Source: UBA11346 sp038318565
GTDB lineage: Bacteria; Planctomycetota; UBA11346
Direction: 5' to 3'
Assembly (NCBI GenBank): GCA_038318565.1
Contig: JBBQCI010000030.1
Span: forward strand, 1-39,457
Length of the DNA: 39,457 bases
Below the pieces are notes generated by a model. The model did not search any database. It was not told the DNA's origin and worked only from the letters and a program-made list of their open reading frames with translations. The translations under genes and the position numbers were made by a program. Below are positions 23,206 through 31,201 of this stretch, piece by piece; the stretch's first letter is position 1; each line of letters starts with the position of its first letter.

Positions 23206-24453
23206 TCAGAAGCTGATCTGCCATTGGGCACGGACAATGTCGGCCCGGGCGTTGCTGCCTTGTATGGCTGCACCCAAAGAGCCATCCCCACCAAGTGACG
23301 GAGTGGTACCACCTTCCGAACGCCAGTGCTGCCAAGCCAGCTGGAATTTGTTGCTGTTGCCATGCAGGTAGTAATTGATGCCGACGTCGTAGCTGTAGCC
23401 AGAACCACCGAATTCGCTGGTTCCGTATTCGCTACTCTCTGACGCCTGCGAGATGCTGTTCAAGCGGGTCCAGCGGAACGCTGGCTCGATGACTTCATCG
23501 CCCCAGGGAATGGCGTAGCCAATCTGGAACAGATAGGCGGTGGCGACGTTCACCCTGTCTGGGGTGGCCTGGTTGTCGTAGTTCGCAACTGTCTGGCGCC
23601 ACTCGGCCAGGAAGGTGATGGCGTCGGCGTGGGCCAGCAATTCGAACCCGTAACCCTTGGTGGTGGTGGTATTGGTAGCCGAGGTGTTGTCGAACTGGTT
23701 CACACCGAATTCGCTGCTGATCATCACGCCAGTGCCATCCTTGCCCAAGAAGGACTCAACCGGCTTCATGTGGCCCTTCTCCGCGGAGTCGAAGGGGATG
23801 ATCTGCAGGCGGGTGCCGTAGAACAGGCCTTCATTGCCGCCGGTCACGCCATCGCTGGCTACAGCAACGGAGTCACCGGTGTTGTTCTGGACGTCGAATC
23901 CGAACTGGACCATCTTGCTGTTCAACTTGTAGCCAACACCGGTGCCGCGCGGCGCCAGCATTGCACCCGTGGCGCGTTCGGTCGGGAAGAGGAACGAGCT
24001 TGAGGAGAACACGGCGCTGGTGCCGTTGAACCAAGCGTAGTCGAGGCCAGCGCGAATGCCGTGCTCAATGCCGAGGTCTTCCTGCTTGATGATGCGCTCG
24101 ATGAAGGCGTAGTGGGTCTGCGGAGTACGACTTGCGGTGCTGTTGGTGGCCTTGTCCTGGTTGTCATTGCGCAGGAGGTAGGCGAACTTGTATGCACCCT
24201 TCCAGGTGCCGGCAAACCCGATGCGGGCGCGACGGATGTAGAAGTCGACCTGGTCGGCTTCAGATCCGGCCACGCTGGCGGACTCGGCTGCGGAGTAGGC
24301 TGAACCGCTACGGCTGGCAGCCCAGGACTTCTCGGCCCGGACCTGCAACTGCAGCTTGAGGCCCAGCTTGAGATCGTCGTCCTTGACATCTAGGGCCATG
24401 ACTGCCGGCGACAGGGCAGCAAGTGCGATGAGGGTGCGGGAGGTATACTTCAC
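23206..24453 (-). CDS. Outer-membrane porin (Porin_O/P-like), copy 2
   Basis: This 415-aa protein is closely similar to copy 1 over its whole length: L-K-L-G-L-K-L-Q-L-Q-V-R-A-E-K, V-D-F-Y-I-R-R-A-R-I-G-F-A-G-T, Y-K-F-A-Y-L-L-R-N-D-N-Q-D-K-A-T, A-P-R-G-T-G-V-G-Y-K, and a C-terminal Q-I-S-F. The signal peptide ends after V-M-A. The GTG start has AGGAG 5 nt upstream, which fixes it. The two genes are a tandem duplication with separate terminators and separate Pho-box-like sites, so they are probably expressed independently but may share a regulator. The paralogues differ in the variable loop regions, which suggests different solute preferences. Confidence 0.88.
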   Translation of the reverse strand: MKYTSRTLIALAALSPAVMALDVKDDDLKLGLKLQLQVRAEKSWAASRSGSAYSAAESASVAGSEADQVDFYIRRARIGFAGTWKGAYKFAYLLRNDNQDKATNSTASRTPQTHYAFIERIIKQEDLGIEHGIRAGLDYAWFNGTSAVFSSSSFLFPTERATGAMLAPRGTGVGYKLNSKMVQFGFDVQNNTGDSVAVASDGVTGGNEGLFYGTRLQIIPFDSAEKGHMKPVESFLGKDGTGVMISSEFGVNQFDNTSATNTTTTKGYGFELLAHADAITFLAEWRQTVANYDNQATPDRVNVATAYLFQIGYAIPWGDEVIEPAFRWTRLNSISQASESSEYGTSEFGGSGYSYDVGINYYLHGNSNKFQLAWQHWRSEGGTTPSLGGDGSLGAAIQGSNARADIVRAQWQISF

Positions 24454-24505
24454 GTGGGCTCCTAAAGGGGGGGTGCTCGTGATGAGCTTCCACGTTCCGG
24501 ATCCC

Positions 24506-24523
24506 CATGAAGGAATTGTGAAG
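24506..24523 (-). promoter_or_regulatory. Pho-box-like 7-4-7 direct repeat upstream of porin 2
   Basis: On the minus strand it reads CTTCACA-ATTC-CTTCATG, with the same 7-4-7 layout and first six bases as the site before porin 1. It ends 53 bp before the porin 2 GTG, a normal distance for an activator site over a promoter. I could not place the -10 box with confidence. Confidence 0.45.
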
Positions 24524-24554
24524 TATCGAAGAATGTTCCGCCGGAATCAGCGAC

Positions 24555-25022
24555 TCACGGTCGCGCAGCCAGCCAGCGTGCGAGACTGTCCGCCACATCC
24601 GTCGTGGCAGTACGCACGGCGGTGTTTTCTTCCACTCGGCTGCCGGCATAGCCGGTGCCGCTGCCGGTCCACGTGGCCGTGCCGTTGGCGGTCACCAGCA
24701 GCGCCGTGACCGAAAGGCTATAGCGCCAACGACTGGCGATGTCACGTTCGTCGCGAGCGGTGGCGCCGAAATCATCCTTGTCGATCGACAGATCCAGACG
24801 CGCCGAACCGTCGCCCCTTACCTGCCAGCCGGTACGGTAGGCCACTGATTGTGCGACTGCCGACTGCAGTTCAGGACCTGCACGCGGCAGCCGGCCACGA
24901 TCGGCCACCACCTGAATGCGTACGGTCTCGGCCAGTGAACTTGGCGAGGCCACGCGCCAAGTGCAGGCAGAAATGCTCAGGACCGCGAGCAGCAGTCCGA
25001 CCAGTCGGACCGCGCGACTCAT
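24555..25022 (-). CDS. lptE: LptE-like LPS-assembly lipoprotein
   Basis: This 155-aa protein has a lipobox (L-S-I-S-A-C, Cys20) and then the alpha-beta LptE plan: L-A-E-T-V-R-I-Q-V-V-A-D (family I-x-V-P), helix E-L-Q-S-A-V-A-Q-S-V-A-Y-R-T-G-W-Q-V, strand A-R-L-D-L-S-I, strand R-Y-S-L-S-V-T-A-L-L-V and a C-terminal helix V-A-D-S-L-A-R-W-L. LptE plugs LptD in the outer membrane and helps place LPS on the surface. Similarity is at the pattern level only, so the exact role is moderately sure. Its start overlaps the upstream TPR-type gene by 4 nt. It is the last gene of the der-plsY unit. Confidence 0.7.
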   Translation of the reverse strand: MSRAVRLVGLLLAVLSISACTWRVASPSSLAETVRIQVVADRGRLPRAGPELQSAVAQSVAYRTGWQVRGDGSARLDLSIDKDDFGATARDERDIASRWRYSLSVTALLVTANGTATWTGSGTGYAGSRVEENTAVRTATTDVADSLARWLAARP

Positions 25023-26167
25023 TGGCCGAGTTGCCCGGCAGGTGCGGGCAGCTGTTCAGACAAAACCTGGGCTTTGGCCGCCTGCGGCGAGGTGCGGTCG
25101 CGTTTCACCACCGCGGCGGCGTAGTACCGCGCGCCGGCGTCGGCATCGGTCAGCTGCGGCGGACGCTTCAACCAGGCCAGCCACCACGGCCGCGTCCGGG
25201 CCGTATACCACATGGCGACCGACAGGTCACGATCCTGCAGCCAGCCGCCAATGCGCTTGCGGTAGGCGGTGACGAGGGCGGCGCGGGCTGGATCGCCGCC
25301 GGCTTCCAGTTCAGCGAGGTCAACCAGATCGCGGGCATCAAGCAGCGCGCCGACGTCATAATCAGCGCCTTTGTAGGTCACTAGATGCGATAACGCTTGT
25401 TCGATCACCGCCTGGAAGACCAGCGGACTGTCAGGAAAGCGTTCGAGAAAATCCTCGTAAGCGCGGCGGGCCTTCCAGCGGTCTTCACGTTCGCCGGACA
25501 GCAGTAGGGACCGCGCCAGGCCAAGGGCTGCGCGTGGTGCAATCTCTTCGCGGTCGCCGTTCTTGGACAGAAAACGGAACACGTCATCGATGTCGTAGAC
25601 GAAGCTACGCCCGTCGATGCGCACGACCTGGCGAGGGTCTTCGACATCAAGATCCACCGCAGCTTCGAATTGCTGCAGGCGCTCGGCCATCTCCAGCGTG
25701 GTACGCATGGCGGCCCGCAGGTCTGGGTAGTTTGGCAGATAGAACCACAGCTTCTGCAATTCATTCAGGGTGCCGCGCACTTCGCTCTTGCCGGCCCGGC
25801 AGTTGAGCGTGAATGCGATCACCTCGCCGGTATGCGAGCTGTACGGGTGCTCTTCGAAGGTATCCTCGGCGATCCAACGTGCCCGGGTCAACGGGCTGAC
25901 CAGCCAGAGCTGGTACCAGGCGCGACCGCCTTCGGTGCGCATGCGTTCGGCCTTGGCAAGTCCAGCCAGGACAGCGGCGTCGGCGGCGGGATCGGCGGTC
26001 GCGGTAGCGCTGCCGATGCGATACTGGGCGGCTTCTCGCATAAACGTGCTGGTACGTCGTTCTTCCTGCTCATCGGCATCAAGCGCATCTGCGCTCTGAA
26101 TCTTGGGGTCGCCGGCGACAGCCAGAGGGGCGATCAGGACGAGCAGCAGCAGCAGGAACCAGCGCAT
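25019..26167 (-). CDS. Exported TPR-like protein, possibly BamD-type
   Basis: This 382-aa protein has a signal peptide (MRWFLLLLLVLIAPLAVAG) without a lipobox. The rest is helical with tetratricopeptide-like stretches, notably A-R-R-A-Y-E-D-F-L-E-R-F-P-D-S-P-L-V-F, the phrase typical of BamD/YbgF-type repeats (Y-x-x-F-L-x-x-Y-P-x-S). It is followed by lptE, so an outer-membrane assembly role is likely. The start at 26167 was chosen because the signal peptide begins there, although no clear Shine-Dalgarno is present. Canonical BamD is a shorter lipoprotein, so this could be a different TPR protein of the envelope. Confidence 0.65.
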   Translation of the reverse strand: MRWFLLLLLVLIAPLAVAGDPKIQSADALDADEQEERRTSTFMREAAQYRIGSATATADPAADAAVLAGLAKAERMRTEGGRAWYQLWLVSPLTRARWIAEDTFEEHPYSSHTGEVIAFTLNCRAGKSEVRGTLNELQKLWFYLPNYPDLRAAMRTTLEMAERLQQFEAAVDLDVEDPRQVVRIDGRSFVYDIDDVFRFLSKNGDREEIAPRAALGLARSLLLSGEREDRWKARRAYEDFLERFPDSPLVFQAVIEQALSHLVTYKGADYDVGALLDARDLVDLAELEAGGDPARAALVTAYRKRIGGWLQDRDLSVAMWYTARTRPWWLAWLKRPPQLTDADAGARYYAAAVVKRDRTSPQAAKAQVLSEQLPAPAGQLGQ

Positions 26168-26186
26168 GGGCGGACAGTCTGCCGAC

Positions 26187-26540
26187 TCAGGAGCGCCGCG
26201 CCACCCGCCAGACCAGCCGGGTCGCTCCGGTGCCGCCGGCGGCCAGGGCGTCGAGGATACGCCGAGTGCAGGTCGTCCGCAACTCGGCCAGCAGGATGCC
26301 GTCGACCACTTCCAAGGTGATGGTGCCGGCACGCATGGCGAGCGGCTTCACCTTGCCGTGGGCCGACGCTGGCAGGGCATCGCGCAGAGCGGCATTGATC
26401 CGCGTGAAGCGCCGCATGGCGGCAAATTCTGGGCTGCGCTTGAAATCTTCGACCAATCGGCCGAGATCCTCGGCCCGGCGCCAGCCCTCTTTGGGCTTGG
26501 CAGCAAGCCGTCGGTCGCGATCGGGATCTGAGATGGCCAT
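26187..26540 (-). CDS. dciA: DciA (DUF721) family protein
   Basis: This 117-aa protein is of family length. DciA is the widespread bacterial loader of the replicative helicase DnaB in species lacking DnaC. The DUF721 core is visible: F-T-R-I-N-A-A-L-R-D-A-L-P (family W-x-x-V-V-G-x-x-x-A), H-G-K-V-K-P-L-A-M-R-A-G-T-I-T-L-E-V (x-H-T-x-P-x-x-x-x-x-G-x-L-x-V), and A-E-L-R-T-T-C-T-R-R-I-L-D-A-L. It is 19 bp before the TPR gene and 15 bp after the HAD gene on the same strand. Confidence 0.85.
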   Translation of the reverse strand: MAISDPDRDRRLAAKPKEGWRRAEDLGRLVEDFKRSPEFAAMRRFTRINAALRDALPASAHGKVKPLAMRAGTITLEVVDGILLAELRTTCTRRILDALAAGGTGATRLVWRVARRS

Positions 26541-26555
26541 GCCGTCTCTGTGCCG

Positions 26556-27296
26556 TCACAGTTTCGCGGCAATTTCGCTGAGTTCAGCCAACTGCAGGAT
26601 TTCTGCGTCCGGCTGGCAACCGTCGAGTTGATCTTCAGGATAGATCCGTTCGGTGCGTCGTAGGCAGGTGCGGAGTCCGTGGGCCCGGCCACCTTCGACA
26701 TCGCGGTAGGGATGGTCGCCAACGTGGAGCATCTCGGCCGGGGCGCAGCCGGCCTGGCGGATCGCATCGTTGTAATGATCCGGGTGCGGCTTGATCCAGC
26801 CGACCTCGCTGGACAGCGAGTAGAAGTCGACGTGCGCAGCCAAGCCGTGGCGGGCAAACCAACGTCGCACGGCGAACCCGGGCCACGGCACATGCGACAG
26901 AATGCCGATGCGGTAGCGCTGGTGCAGTGTGCTCAGCACGGCCTGCACATCAGACATCGGGATGACCGTGTCGGTCATGCGGTCCCAGGCGCGCTCCAGG
27001 GCGGGGGCAAGGCGGGGATCCTCGACCGTCAGGCCGGTGGCGGCGATCCAGCCGCGCATCAGGGCCGGGAAGTCCATCTCGCGCTGCTCGGGATTGCGCG
27101 TCGGGTCGGCGGTGGCGTTCCACTCGGCTTGCAATTCACGCAGGCAGGCTTCCGCCCAGGCGTGGTCGGCATGGCCGCCCACGGCGAACACATCGCTGGC
27201 CAACCGGCGCAACAAGGCGCGTTCGGTGGCGATGTAGGGCATGCCCCAGTTGACCGCCAGGGTGTCGCCCCAGTCGAAGGTGATGACTTTGATCAT
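26556..27296 (-). CDS. HAD family hydrolase
   Basis: This 246-aa protein has a Rossmann-like HAD core with a helical cap. Motif I is F-D-W-G-D-T-L (nucleophile Asp8); the position two residues on, usually the acid-base Asp, is Gly10, as in some haloacid-dehalogenase-like members. Motif II is G-I-L-S-H, motif III has G-W-I-K-P-H-P-D, and motif IV is H-V-G-D-H-P-Y-R-D-V-E-G-G, all in order. It most probably acts on a small phosphorylated or halogenated metabolite; substrate unknown. The ATG at 27296 overlaps the plsY stop (ATGA); the longer frame upstream is the shadow of plsY. Part of the six-gene der unit. Confidence 0.9.
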   Translation of the reverse strand: MIKVITFDWGDTLAVNWGMPYIATERALLRRLASDVFAVGGHADHAWAEACLRELQAEWNATADPTRNPEQREMDFPALMRGWIAATGLTVEDPRLAPALERAWDRMTDTVIPMSDVQAVLSTLHQRYRIGILSHVPWPGFAVRRWFARHGLAAHVDFYSLSSEVGWIKPHPDHYNDAIRQAGCAPAEMLHVGDHPYRDVEGGRAHGLRTCLRRTERIYPEDQLDGCQPDAEILQLAELSEIAAKL

Positions 27297-27940
27297 GATG
27301 CGGTTGGACGCGTACGTACCTGGCAGACGAATTTGGCAAGGTTGGCCCGGTGCTTGATCAGGACCAGGGCCGCCAGCAGCGCGAGGAAGACGAGGGTGGG
27401 CAGCAGCACCGGACGGGCGGTTCCGAGATAGGCCGGCACCACTGCCAGAGCGGCAACGATTGAGGCTGGGCCGACCGCGTCGCTGCGTTTGAGCCTCAAT
27501 ACCAGCCAGACCAGCAGCCACGTGATCATCCAGCAGCCGAAGATGACGCCTGCGGTTGGAGGGGCCAAGCCGACCAGGACGCCGAGGCTGGTCGCTACCG
27601 CCTTGCCGCCTTTGAAGCCGTGGAAGCAGGTGAAGACATGACCGAGCACCGCTGCCAGGGCGGTGGCAATCGGCAGGAAGCGCAGGATGGCGATGTCGGC
27701 CTGATGCTGCATCGCCTGGCTGAGCACCAAGCCCGCGATCAGCGTCGGAATCAGGCCTTTGGCGAGATCCAGGGCGAAGACCGCCGCGAACCAGTGCCAG
27801 CCCAGCACCCGACCGGCATTGGTCGCCCCGAGGTTGCCGCTCCCGAGCGTGCGCAGGTCCTTGCCCTTGATCCGTCCTGCCCAGTAGGCGAACGAGATCG
27901 AACCAAGCAGGTATGCGGCCGGGACAAGGAGCCACCACAT
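27293..27940 (-). CDS. plsY: Glycerol-3-phosphate acyltransferase PlsY
   Basis: This 215-aa inner-membrane enzyme transfers acyl from acyl-phosphate to glycerol-3-phosphate, the first step of phospholipid synthesis. All three signature loops are present: L-G-S-I-S-F-A-Y (12-19), G-S-G-N-L-G-A-T-N-A-G-R (33-44) and G-H-V-F-T-C-F-H-G-F-K-G-G-K-A-V-A-T (about 100-117). Several hydrophobic helices match the family. It starts 5 bp after der and its stop overlaps the HAD gene by 4 nt. No plsX was seen in the window. Confidence 0.95.
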   Translation of the reverse strand: MWWLLVPAAYLLGSISFAYWAGRIKGKDLRTLGSGNLGATNAGRVLGWHWFAAVFALDLAKGLIPTLIAGLVLSQAMQHQADIAILRFLPIATALAAVLGHVFTCFHGFKGGKAVATSLGVLVGLAPPTAGVIFGCWMITWLLVWLVLRLKRSDAVGPASIVAALAVVPAYLGTARPVLLPTLVFLALLAALVLIKHRANLAKFVCQVRTRPTAS

Positions 27941-27945
27941 CGAGA

Positions 27946-29586
27946 TTATCTCCGCTTGTTCCGACGTTCCGGCGCCTTGCGCTTCTTGCGTTCCGGGGCC
28001 TTACCGGCGCGGACGCTGGGTACCGCCTGACGGCGTTCACTAAGACCAAGTTCCTCATCCTCGTCGTCAGGATGACGGGCCAGCGACTTGCGCGCCGGGC
28101 CGATCACATCGCGATCATCGAGGGCATCCATGCGGCGATGGCGGTCCTCTTTGCGTTTGTCGACCGCCATGCGCACAGGCAGGACGAGGCCGGCGTTGCG
28201 TTCAGCCTTGGTCCGGCCGCGCACGACGCTGTGCTTGTCCTGTTGTTCGTGGAAGCGGCTGTCGCGCGCCTTGAACAAGATGCGCAGGGGGACGCGGGCG
28301 AACTCGGCGGCTTGGCCGCGGATGAAGTGTTCCAGGAAGCGCGAATAGCCCGGTTCGATCCAGTCGGTGCGGTTGACGAAGACGATAAAGGTTGGCGGCT
28401 GCGACTCGGCCTGGGTGGCGTAGTAGATGCGCGTCGGCAGCGGGCCGACCTTGCGCGGACGGCGCTGCTGCACAGCCGCCTCGATGATGCCGTTCAGTAC
28501 CGACGTGCTGATACGCGACTTGGCCTCTTCCTTGAGCTGGGCGGCGATGCCGAGCAACTTGTGGACATCGAGTCCAGTGGTCGCGCAGGTGAACACCGAC
28601 GGGGCGTAGGCGAGGCCGGGCAGGCGGTCCTGCAGCCACGTGAGGTAGGTCTGCTTGCTGGCGTGCGACTTCTGCGCGAGGTCCCACTTGTTGACCACCA
28701 GGATGGTCGGCTTGCCTTCAACTTCGACGAAGCGCGCGATTTTCTTGTCGACGGCAGCGATCTCATCGCTGGCGTCGATCACCAGCAGGATGACATCGGC
28801 GCGACGGATTGCGCGTTCAGTGCGGCAGGCACTGAAGAATTCGAGGTCATCCTCGATCATCTGGGTGCGCTTGCGCAGCCCGGCAGTGTCGATCAGGGTG
28901 AATGCGGCACCGTCGCGATCCAACTGGACGTCGACCGCATCGCGGGTGGTCCCCGGCATATCGGCGACGATCACGCGGTGGTCACCGCACAGCGAGTTGG
29001 TCAGCGATGACTTGCCGACGTTGCGGCGGCCGACCAACGCGAGACGGATGCGGCCGTCGTCCGGTTCTTCCGGAGAGCCGTCGTCCTTCATTGCTGGCAG
29101 CTTCTCAGCCAAGTGCTCAAGCAGGCTATGCAGGCCGGTCGCCTGCGCAGCGCTAATAGTGTGCGGCTCGCCCAGGCCGAGTTTCAGGAACTGGAAGGCG
29201 TCTGATTCCAGGCCGTCGTGATCGACCTTGTTGACCACCAGATCGACGCGGTCGTGGATCTTGCGCAGGTTGGCGGCGATGTCGTGATCGAGCGGCAGCA
29301 GCCCGTCGCGCACATCGACCAGAAAAATGATGCGGTCGGCGGTGGCGATAGCGCGCTCGACCTGCTGATAGACATCGCTTTCCAGTTTGCGCTCGTCGAC
29401 CACGCCGATGCCGCCAGTGTCGACGAGGTCGAAACGGACGCCGTCACGCCGGACTGAATGCAAGATGCGGTCGCGGGTGGTGCCGGGCGTGGGATCGACG
29501 ATGGCAATGGGCTGCCCCACCAACCTGTTGAACAGGCTGGATTTGCCGACATTGGGCCGGCCGACGATGGCAATGATGGGGCGCAT
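27946..29586 (-). CDS. der: Ribosome biogenesis GTPase Der
   Basis: This 546-aa protein has two tandem GTPase domains and a KH-like domain, and helps assemble the 50S subunit. The first G domain has G-R-P-N-V-G-K-S (9-16), D-T-G-G and N-K-V-D; the second has G-R-R-N-V-G-K-S-S, D-T-A-G-L-R-K-R and N-K-W-D. The KH-like part (about 360-440) includes F-V-N-R-T-D-W-I-E-P-G-Y-S-R-F-L-E-H-F-I-R. A strongly basic tail of about 90 residues (R-K-E-D-R-H-R-R, ending K-R-K-A-P-E-R-R-N-K-R-R) goes beyond the usual length of about 440-490 and probably contacts rRNA. It leads a six-gene unit; a 45-bp gap separates it from the anti-sigma gene. Confidence 0.95.
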   Translation of the reverse strand: MRPIIAIVGRPNVGKSSLFNRLVGQPIAIVDPTPGTTRDRILHSVRRDGVRFDLVDTGGIGVVDERKLESDVYQQVERAIATADRIIFLVDVRDGLLPLDHDIAANLRKIHDRVDLVVNKVDHDGLESDAFQFLKLGLGEPHTISAAQATGLHSLLEHLAEKLPAMKDDGSPEEPDDGRIRLALVGRRNVGKSSLTNSLCGDHRVIVADMPGTTRDAVDVQLDRDGAAFTLIDTAGLRKRTQMIEDDLEFFSACRTERAIRRADVILLVIDASDEIAAVDKKIARFVEVEGKPTILVVNKWDLAQKSHASKQTYLTWLQDRLPGLAYAPSVFTCATTGLDVHKLLGIAAQLKEEAKSRISTSVLNGIIEAAVQQRRPRKVGPLPTRIYYATQAESQPPTFIVFVNRTDWIEPGYSRFLEHFIRGQAAEFARVPLRILFKARDSRFHEQQDKHSVVRGRTKAERNAGLVLPVRMAVDKRKEDRHRRMDALDDRDVIGPARKSLARHPDDEDEELGLSERRQAVPSVRAGKAPERKKRKAPERRNKRR

Positions 29587-29631
29587 AAGGGAGGAAGCAC
29601 GGTACGGCCTTTCCGGGGAAGGCCAGCGGCG

Positions 29632-30480
29632 TCAGCGCGTACCGAGGGCCGCATCCAGGCGGGCCCGCAACTCGACCGCTGGTGGATTGGTAAGCCCGGC
29701 GATCAGGTCGTGGGCCGCGCGCAGCGCCGGGTTTCGTTCGGCCGGGGCGAGTTCCCCACGCTCGGCAGCTTCCAGTGTAGCTCGTGCGGCCAACAATTGG
29801 CCGAAGCGAGGGGTATTGGTGGGGATCTCAACTCGAGATGGTGGAGCGGCATCACTCATGGCTGCGGCGATGGCTGGCGCTGCTAAAGCTACAGCTGTGG
29901 GCGCCGGGGCCATAACCGGTGGGCTTGCTGGTGCATCCTTGGTGGCCTTCGATGCCGCTGGGGGTTGAGCATCCTGACGGCGCCGTTCGGAACGGGCCGC
30001 GACAATCGGTTCAGCAGGTACGTCGCCCGCGACAGCCTCGCTGGCAGCTCGGCCCTCAAGCGGTTTCGCCACCATTGCCACGGCAGGTTCCTGAGCGGTC
30101 TGTTCGGCCAACCCCCCTTCGCCAGCGCGCGTGGTGTTGGTCTCCACATCGGCGATCACGGGCATCGACTTGGCCATCGGGGCCAGCGCAGCCGGATCGG
30201 ACCGTTCCTTGGCCATCAGCTCTGGGGCGGAAGCCACTATCGGGGTCGAAGTTTCCACCGGACCCTCGACCAGACTGCGGATCGTCCAGCCGGCGACGCC
30301 GGCAACCAGGACAGCCGCGGCGGCGCAGGTAAGCAGCGTCCAGCGGCGGCGCGAGCGATGGCGGAACCAGGCCTGCCGAGCGGCGATTTGGATGGCCTGG
30401 CGATGCGTGGCGTCGAGCGACGTTGGGGCTGCCGGACCGCACTGCAGCAGTTCGGCGAGCCGCGGGGGGAGGTCGTTCAT
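29632..30480 (-). CDS. Membrane anti-sigma-like protein paired with an ECF sigma factor
   Basis: This 282-aa protein has a short cytosolic N-terminus (about 47 residues), one membrane helix (48-66, L-L-T-C-A-A-A-A-V-L-V-A-G-V-A-G-W) and a long Ala-Pro-rich periplasmic region ending in a helical segment (A-A-R-A-T-L-E-A-A-E-R-G-E-L). The position, overlapping the sigma gene by 4 nt (ATGA), and the topology suggest a membrane-bound anti-sigma or sensor. No zinc-binding H-x3-C-x2-C motif is visible, so the anti-sigma call rests on context and layout. Low-complexity stretches make distant homology weak. Confidence 0.6.
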   Translation of the reverse strand: MNDLPPRLAELLQCGPAAPTSLDATHRQAIQIAARQAWFRHRSRRRWTLLTCAAAAVLVAGVAGWTIRSLVEGPVETSTPIVASAPELMAKERSDPAALAPMAKSMPVIADVETNTTRAGEGGLAEQTAQEPAVAMVAKPLEGRAASEAVAGDVPAEPIVAARSERRRQDAQPPAASKATKDAPASPPVMAPAPTAVALAAPAIAAAMSDAAPPSRVEIPTNTPRFGQLLAARATLEAAERGELAPAERNPALRAAHDLIAGLTNPPAVELRARLDAALGTR

Positions 30481-31004
30481 AGCGCCATCCCCGCAAGATG
30501 GGCATCGTTGCGCAGCCGGGTGACCGCCTGATGCAGGATGACCCCGATGTGGTTGGCGGTTTTCCCCAATCGGGCGCCGATTTCGTCGTAGGCTAGGCCA
30601 TCGCGGAAGCGCAGCATGACTGCGGCGCGTTCCACGTCAGGCAGGCGATCGACGGCGGCCCACAGCAGGCTGGCGTCGTCTACCGCGGTGCCCTGCGGCG
30701 GCGTTGGTTGCCGGATCTGGTCGGGCAGGGGGGCAGCCCGACGTCGACGCAGCATGTCGAGGGCGGCATTGCGCACGACGGTGCATAGCCAGCCGCCGAC
30801 CGAGGTCCGTCCGCCAGATCCGCCCACCACGTCGGCCGCATCGCGGCACATACGGACGAATCCCTCCTGGACGGCATCCTGCGCAGTTGAGGCGTCGCCC
30901 AGCAGGGCGTGCGCTGTTCGCAGCAGGTCGGCCTGATGGCGTTCGACGAGGGTGGAGACAGCCCCTTCGTCACCGACATCAAGATACCGCTGCAGCAGGG
31001 TCAT
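30477..31004 (-). CDS. ECF-type RNA polymerase sigma factor (pair 1)
   Basis: This protein of about 175 aa carries sigma region 2 (A-L-L-G-D-A-S-T-A-Q-D-A-V-Q-E-G-F-V-R then G-G-W-L-C-T-V-V-R-N-A-A-L-D-M-L-R-R) and region 4 (L-P-D-V-E-R-A-A-V-M-L-R-F-R-D-G-L-A-Y-D-E-I-G-A-R-L-G-K-T). It has no region 3, hence ECF type. A GTG 11 codons upstream (31037) is an alternative start; ATG 31004 has a weak GAGA site. The downstream gene overlaps by 4 nt. It is clearly paralogous to the sigma gene at 38,647. Target promoters were not identified. Confidence 0.9.
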   Translation of the reverse strand: MTLLQRYLDVGDEGAVSTLVERHQADLLRTAHALLGDASTAQDAVQEGFVRMCRDAADVVGGSGGRTSVGGWLCTVVRNAALDMLRRRRAAPLPDQIRQPTPPQGTAVDDASLLWAAVDRLPDVERAAVMLRFRDGLAYDEIGARLGKTANHIGVILHQAVTRLRNDAHLAGMAL

Positions 31005-31141
31005 ATCGTTCTCTGCTGGATCTACGTCCGTGGCCACGATGTCTTAGCGTGTGTGGCCCTTGCGGACGACAAGCTGCGCTTGGCTGCTCGCCCTGAGTCT
31101 GGCTCTGACCTTGTTCAAGTGCTCAGACAACTGCATACGAC

Positions 31142-31170
31142 GGGACCGTGGCGGTATCCGCCACGGTCCC
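31142..31170. terminator. Strong hairpin between GH4 gene and sigma gene
   Basis: A perfect 13-bp GC-rich stem (GGGACCGTGGCGG and complement) closes a TAT loop, 31 bp after the GH4 stop. There is no T tract. It probably ends the GH4 transcript. Confidence 0.6.
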
Positions 31171-31201
31171 ATACGTCAGCGACGTGTGCCAGTGCTTCGG
31201 T

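Noticed and set aside
26556..28058. Reading the HAD gene as a 500-aa protein
   Set aside because: The upstream half is the out-of-frame shadow of plsY; the ATG at 27296 overlaps the plsY stop and starts the HAD motif.
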